From Klebsiella huaxiensis (GTDB lineage: Bacteria > Pseudomonadota > Gammaproteobacteria > Enterobacterales > Enterobacteriaceae), in contig NZ_CP036175.1 in NCBI RefSeq assembly GCF_003261575.2, positions 3,410,001 through 3,474,000 of the forward strand: a DNA stretch of 64,000 nucleotides. Reading direction: 5' to 3'. Positions 60,497-64,000 of the stretch are shown here, piece by piece (the first letter of the stretch is position 1; every line of letters begins with the position of its first letter). The translations under genes and the position numbers were made by a program. A model generated the notes under the pieces. It was not told the DNA's origin. It was given only the letters and a program-made list of their open reading frames with translations, and did no database searches.

Positions 60497-61243
60497 TCAG
60501 AAGGAGTAAGTGATCCCGGTAGAAATCACACCGCTCCAGGATTTGTCCACCATTGGGCTATCGGTGATTTCATCGGACAGACGCGTATAGCGGGCAACAC
60601 CGTATACGCTCCAGTCGCCGAGGAAACGATAGTTTGCCGACAGCTCCAGGTACGGATTCCAGCTGCTGTCCGGATCGTAGCTGCGCATGCCGCTGCGATT
60701 CGACTCATGCTTCGAAACACCATAGTAGTACTCATTCTGGTTATCGCTGTTCCACTCCACACCAATACCCGGTGTAAGCGTCAGGTTACCGTTGGTATAG
60801 CGATACAGCCAGGCCAGATCCCACACAATACCGTTGCTGTTATCCAGCGTGTCGCCTGCAAGCGTAGTGCGCAGGAAACCGTACTGCGTATTGTGAACGT
60901 ACGAAAGCCCTGCCATCACCGTGGATTTACGCTTATCCAGGCGACGCATTTGCTGGCTGTCGCTATCGCCCGGCTTAAAATACATCGGCGACCAGTATGC
61001 GGTCACGGAGAGCTTATCGTTGGTGTCATTCCACAGGTAGTAACCACCACCTAAACCGCGAAACCAAAAGTTATCGCTCTCATAATTAATAACGGGCACC
61101 GGGTAAACATCAGCATCGTACTGCTTGTAAGGATGTTCGACGACACCCACACCCGCACCCAAAGTGAACTTCCCTTCAGCGTGTACGACGGATGCTGAAG
61201 TCGCAATCAACACACCAAGTGCCAGAAGTTTGATTTTAGTCAC
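60497..61243 (-). CDS. mipA: MltA-interacting protein MipA (OmpV family)
   Basis: Outer-membrane or periplasmic scaffold of the OmpV/MipA family, 248 residues. In E. coli it links the lytic transglycosylase MltA with penicillin-binding protein 1B. A signal peptide (VTKIKLLALGVLIATSASVVHA) precedes a beta-barrel-like sequence ending in the aromatic ISTGITYSF. The start is GTG 61243 (read as Met), which gives the E. coli length with AGGA upstream; an in-frame ATG at 61264 would add seven residues. Confidence 0.94.
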   Translation of the reverse strand: MTKIKLLALGVLIATSASVVHAEGKFTLGAGVGVVEHPYKQYDADVYPVPVINYESDNFWFRGLGGGYYLWNDTNDKLSVTAYWSPMYFKPGDSDSQQMRRLDKRKSTVMAGLSYVHNTQYGFLRTTLAGDTLDNSNGIVWDLAWLYRYTNGNLTLTPGIGVEWNSDNQNEYYYGVSKHESNRSGMRSYDPDSSWNPYLELSANYRFLGDWSVYGVARYTRLSDEITDSPMVDKSWSGVISTGITYSF

Positions 61244-61553
61244 GATCCATATTCCTGTTGTCAAATAATCAGCGCAGGCAGTTTAACGTTGTAAACGTCA
61301 TGCCTCAAATTCTTTACCTGTCATTACACTAAACTAATTAATTTCTCATCTTCAGATGACTGCAGGCTGACAACAAAATGACAGCGTGATGACTCCCGTT
61401 GACAAGACGTGAGTAAAGCCGTCGTTTTTCTTGATGAGTTATTGATATGTCATTGAAATTGATTTTCTGTGCCATGCAAGTTTTCCAAATGCATCTACGC
61501 TTTAATTTAGAAGAAGTAATTGCGGGGCACGTTATCCAGAGACTTCGCCAACC

Positions 61554-61569
61554 TGGCATAAGGGTTGCT
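61554..61569 (+). promoter_or_regulatory. Sigma-54 promoter of yeaG
   Basis: TGGCAT-AAGGG-TTGCT matches the -24/-12 form with the GG and GC positions and 5-base spacer intact. It lies 100 bp upstream of the yeaG start. E. coli yeaGH is induced by nitrogen starvation through NtrC and sigma-54. The rest of the mipA-yeaG spacer (61244-61669) is non-coding. Confidence 0.8.
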
Positions 61570-61669
61570 GGAGAATCAGTGAACGTTGTGCGGCTTACCT
61601 CTTCCGGGAGCTCCCACTATTCATATGAACGGCTCTCAACCTGTGCTAAATACGAAAGGACGGCATGCC

Positions 61670-63604
61670 ATGAATATATTCGATCACTATCGCCAGCGTT
61701 ATGAAGCTGCCAAGGACGAAGAGTTCACACTGCAGGAGTTTCTTACCATCTGTCGGCAAGATCGCAGTGCTTATGCTAACGCAGCAGAAAGATTGCTGAT
61801 GGCCATCGGTGAGCCGGTCATGGTCGATACGGCCCTGGAACCCAGGCTATCCCGTCTCTTTTCAAACCGGGTTGTCGCACGCTATCCGGCGTTTGAAGAG
61901 TTTTACGGTATGGAAGATGCCATCGAGCAGATTGTTTCTTACTTAAAACACGCCGCTCAGGGGCTGGAAGAGAAGAAACAAATTCTGTATCTGCTGGGAC
62001 CCGTGGGCGGCGGCAAATCATCGCTTGCCGAACGCCTGAAGTCCTTAATGCAGCGCGTCCCGATTTACGTTCTGAGCGCCAACGGGGAGCGCAGCCCGGT
62101 TAATGATCACCCGCTGTGCCTTTTTAATCCGCAGGAAGATGCGCAGATTCTTGAGAAAGAGTACGGCGTGCCTACCCGCTATCTGGGGACTATCATGTCG
62201 CCATGGGCGGCCAAACGTCTGCATGATTTCGGCGGCGATATCACTAAATTCCGCGTGGTCAAAGTCTGGCCATCTATACTGGAACAGATTGCCATCGCCA
62301 AAACCGAGCCGGGTGACGAGAACAACCAGGATATCTCCGCGCTGGTGGGTAAAGTGGACATCCGTAAGCTGGAACACTACGCGCAGAATGACCCGGATGC
62401 CTACGGCTATTCCGGCGCCCTGTGCCGTGCCAACCAAGGGTTGATGGAGTTTGTGGAGATGTTCAAAGCGCCAATTAAGGTGCTACATCCGCTGCTGACC
62501 GCCACTCAGGAAGGTAACTATAACGGCACCGAAGGGATTTCAGCCCTGCCGTTCAACGGGATTATCCTTGCCCACTCCAACGAATCGGAATGGGTTACCT
62601 TCCGTAATAACAAAAACAATGAGGCTTTCCTCGACCGTGTGTATATCGTCAAGGTACCTTATTGCTTGCGCATCTCGGAAGAGATCCGTATCTACGAAAA
62701 ACTGCTTAACAACAGTGAACTGACCCATGCGCCTTGCGCCCCAGGCACCCTGGAAACGCTATCGCGCTTCTCAATTCTGTCGCGCCTGAAAGATCCGGAA
62801 AACTCGAGCATTTACTCAAAAATGCGCGTTTATGATGGCGAGAGCCTGAAAGATACCGATCCGAAAGCGAAATCCTACCAGGAGTATCGCGATTATGCCG
62901 GTGTCGACGAAGGGATGAACGGCCTGTCCACCCGCTTCGCCTTTAAGATCCTTTCGCGGGTATTCAACTTCGACCACGCGGAGGTCGCAGCTAACCCGGT
63001 ACATCTGTTCTACGTCCTGGAACAGCAAATCGAGCGCGAACAGTTCCCGCAGGAGCAATCCGAGCGTTACCTGGAGTTCCTCAAAGGCTATCTGATCCCG
63101 AAATATGCTGAGTTTATCGGTAAAGAGATCCAGACTGCCTACCTTGAATCCTATTCTGAGTATGGGCAGAACATTTTTGACCGTTATGTCACCTACGCCG
63201 ACTTCTGGATTCAGGATCAGGAGTATCGCGACCCGGATACCGGTCAGTTGTTTGACCGCGAGTCGCTGAATGCGGAACTGGAAAAAATCGAGAAACCGGC
63301 CGGGATCAGTAATCCGAAAGACTTCCGTAACGAGATAGTCAACTTTGTGCTGCGCGCCAGAGCACATAACAGCGGGCGTAATCCAAACTGGACCAGCTAC
63401 GAAAAACTGCGCACGGTTATTGAGAAGAAAATGTTCTCCAATACCGAAGAGCTGTTGCCGGTCATTTCCTTCAACGCGAAAACGTCAACTGATGAGCAGA
63501 AGAAACACGATGATTTTGTCGACCGCATGATGGAGAAAGGTTATACCCGCAAGCAAGTTCGTCTGCTGTGCGAATGGTATCTGCGGGTCCGTAAATCATC
63601 CTGA
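61670..63604 (+). CDS. yeaG: PrkA-type serine protein kinase YeaG
   Basis: Stress kinase of the PrkA family, 644 residues, nearly identical to E. coli YeaG. An AAA-like ATPase domain with Walker A YLLGPVGGGKSSLAERLK near residue 110 is followed by a kinase-like C-terminal region. In E. coli it is induced in nitrogen starvation and stationary phase and influences the stress response. I chose ATG 61670 (MNIFDHYRQRYEAAK) with AAAGGACGGC before it; the frame open upstream is promoter DNA. It is followed by yeaH after 327 bp, which include a hairpin and an ERIC element. Confidence 0.97.
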   Translation: MNIFDHYRQRYEAAKDEEFTLQEFLTICRQDRSAYANAAERLLMAIGEPVMVDTALEPRLSRLFSNRVVARYPAFEEFYGMEDAIEQIVSYLKHAAQGLEEKKQILYLLGPVGGGKSSLAERLKSLMQRVPIYVLSANGERSPVNDHPLCLFNPQEDAQILEKEYGVPTRYLGTIMSPWAAKRLHDFGGDITKFRVVKVWPSILEQIAIAKTEPGDENNQDISALVGKVDIRKLEHYAQNDPDAYGYSGALCRANQGLMEFVEMFKAPIKVLHPLLTATQEGNYNGTEGISALPFNGIILAHSNESEWVTFRNNKNNEAFLDRVYIVKVPYCLRISEEIRIYEKLLNNSELTHAPCAPGTLETLSRFSILSRLKDPENSSIYSKMRVYDGESLKDTDPKAKSYQEYRDYAGVDEGMNGLSTRFAFKILSRVFNFDHAEVAANPVHLFYVLEQQIEREQFPQEQSERYLEFLKGYLIPKYAEFIGKEIQTAYLESYSEYGQNIFDRYVTYADFWIQDQEYRDPDTGQLFDRESLNAELEKIEKPAGISNPKDFRNEIVNFVLRARAHNSGRNPNWTSYEKLRTVIEKKMFSNTEELLPVISFNAKTSTDEQKKHDDFVDRMMEKGYTRKQVRLLCEWYLRVRKSS

Positions 63605-63610
63605 TAGACC

Positions 63611-63637
63611 AGCCCGGCAGGCGATAACTGCCGGGCT
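63611..63637. other. Hairpin after yeaG
   Basis: AGCCCGGCAG/CTGCCGGGCT stem with a 7-base loop, no T run. It may limit readthrough or protect the mRNA end between yeaG and yeaH. Confidence 0.5.
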
Positions 63638-63712
63638 AATAATAACTGCGCGGACTCCGTTAACTCGGGTTGCAGGAAAAGATAGTACTGAAGCCCGAAT
63701 AATTAAGGGCAT

Positions 63713-63902
63713 TACCCTAAATAATTCAAGTTTCAGGACAAAACGATTAAGCGTTTTGAACAGCGCTTGCGTTGGCCCCGAAGGGGTGAGGCCGGAGGCC
63801 GAATCACGCGGCAAGGGAGTGAATCACCGGGAGCTTACTAAAGTAAGTGACCGGTGTGAGCGAGTGCAGCCAACGCACATGCAACTTGAAGTATGACGGG
63901 TA
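63713..63902 (+). repeat. Long-form ERIC element (190 bp) between yeaG and yeaH
   Basis: ERIC ends TACCCTAAATAATTCAAGTT and CTTGAAGTATGACGGGTA flank a standard core plus an insert of about 60 bp with AACAGCGCTTGCGTTGGCCC and GGGGTGAGGCCGGAGGCC. The same insert sits at the same place in the 24711-24898 copy. The element ends 29 bp before yeaH. Confidence 0.92.
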
Positions 63903-63931
63903 TCGTTGGCAAATGCAGTACAGGAGGGCAT

Positions 63932-64000
63932 ATGACCTGGTTCATAGACCGACGCCTGAACGGGAAAAACAAAAGCGCAGTCAACAGGCAGCGCTTTCTG
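63932..64000 (+). CDS. yeaH: DUF444 family protein YeaH (partial)
   Basis: The first 23 codons are present ([15 protein letters not shown] in the opening part), matching E. coli YeaH, a von Willebrand-A-like protein of about 427 residues made together with YeaG. The start ATG 63932 has AGGAGG 6 bases upstream. The window's right edge cuts the gene. Confidence 0.9.

Noticed and set aside
1..64000. Prophage, integron, insertion sequence, CRISPR array, tRNA or rRNA
   Set aside because: No integrase, transposase, cas gene, regular spacer-repeat pattern or tRNA/rRNA-like sequence was seen on either strand. The accessory operons have no flanking direct repeats that I could detect.

Overview
The window is chromosomal DNA from an enterobacterium. 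Gene order follows the Escherichia coli K-12 segment chbC-osmE-nadE-cho-spy-astEBDAC-xthA-ydjX...gdhA-topB-selD-sppA-ansA-pncA-ydjE..L-msrB-gapA-yeaD-yeaE-mipA-yeaGH, and most products are close to their E. coli counterparts in length and sequence. It is not E. coli: ves, ydjY, ynjH and ynjI are not at their K-12 positions. Extra genes are present instead: a lemA/DUF2207 pair, an Hsp70/J-Sel1 operon, a galactarate/talarate-type catabolic unit, a class A acid phosphatase, a GH18 chitinase and a yajD-type HNH gene. The acid phosphatase and overall style suggest the Klebsiella/Raoultella/Enterobacter group; this is an inference made without a database search. ERIC and REP/BIME repeats are frequent, as expected for the family.

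Layout. 1-2000: chitobiose PTS genes chbB and chbC (chbC cut by the left edge) and osmE. 2200-7330: nadE, the SOS gene cho, a minus-strand lemA/DUF2207 operon and spy. 7680-13700: the arginine succinyltransferase operon astCADBE behind a sigma-54 promoter. 14145-24651: xthA, the membrane/ABC genes ydjX-ydjZ-ynjABCDE, ynjF, nudG and gdhA. 24711-33000: an accessory operon of an HscC-type Hsp70 followed by three paralogous proteins that fuse a degenerate J-like domain to Sel1 repeats. 33195-36840: LysR regulator, sugar-acid dehydratase and MFS carrier. 36886-45343: topB, selD, acid phosphatase, ydjA, sppA, ansA and pncA. 45489-54230: the ydjE-ydjL sugar-acid cluster. 54370-55934: an unusual leader and a chitinase. 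56037-64000: yajD-like, yeaC, msrB, gapA, yeaD, yeaE, mipA, yeaG and the start of yeaH.

Two themes stand out. First, the hscC operon joins in single polypeptides what, as I recall, are separate J-like and Sel1 genes at the E. coli hscC locus, and all three J-like domains read R-P-E where the canonical H-P-D should be. Second, chitin and chitobiose use seems tied together by the small RNA ChiX: the chbB-chbC intercistronic mRNA carries a ChiX-complementary stretch, and the ribosome binding site of the chitinase carries a perfect 11-nt ChiX complement directly next to an ERIC element and downstream of two terminator-like hairpins.

No rRNA, tRNA, CRISPR array, insertion sequence, phage or plasmid gene was seen.
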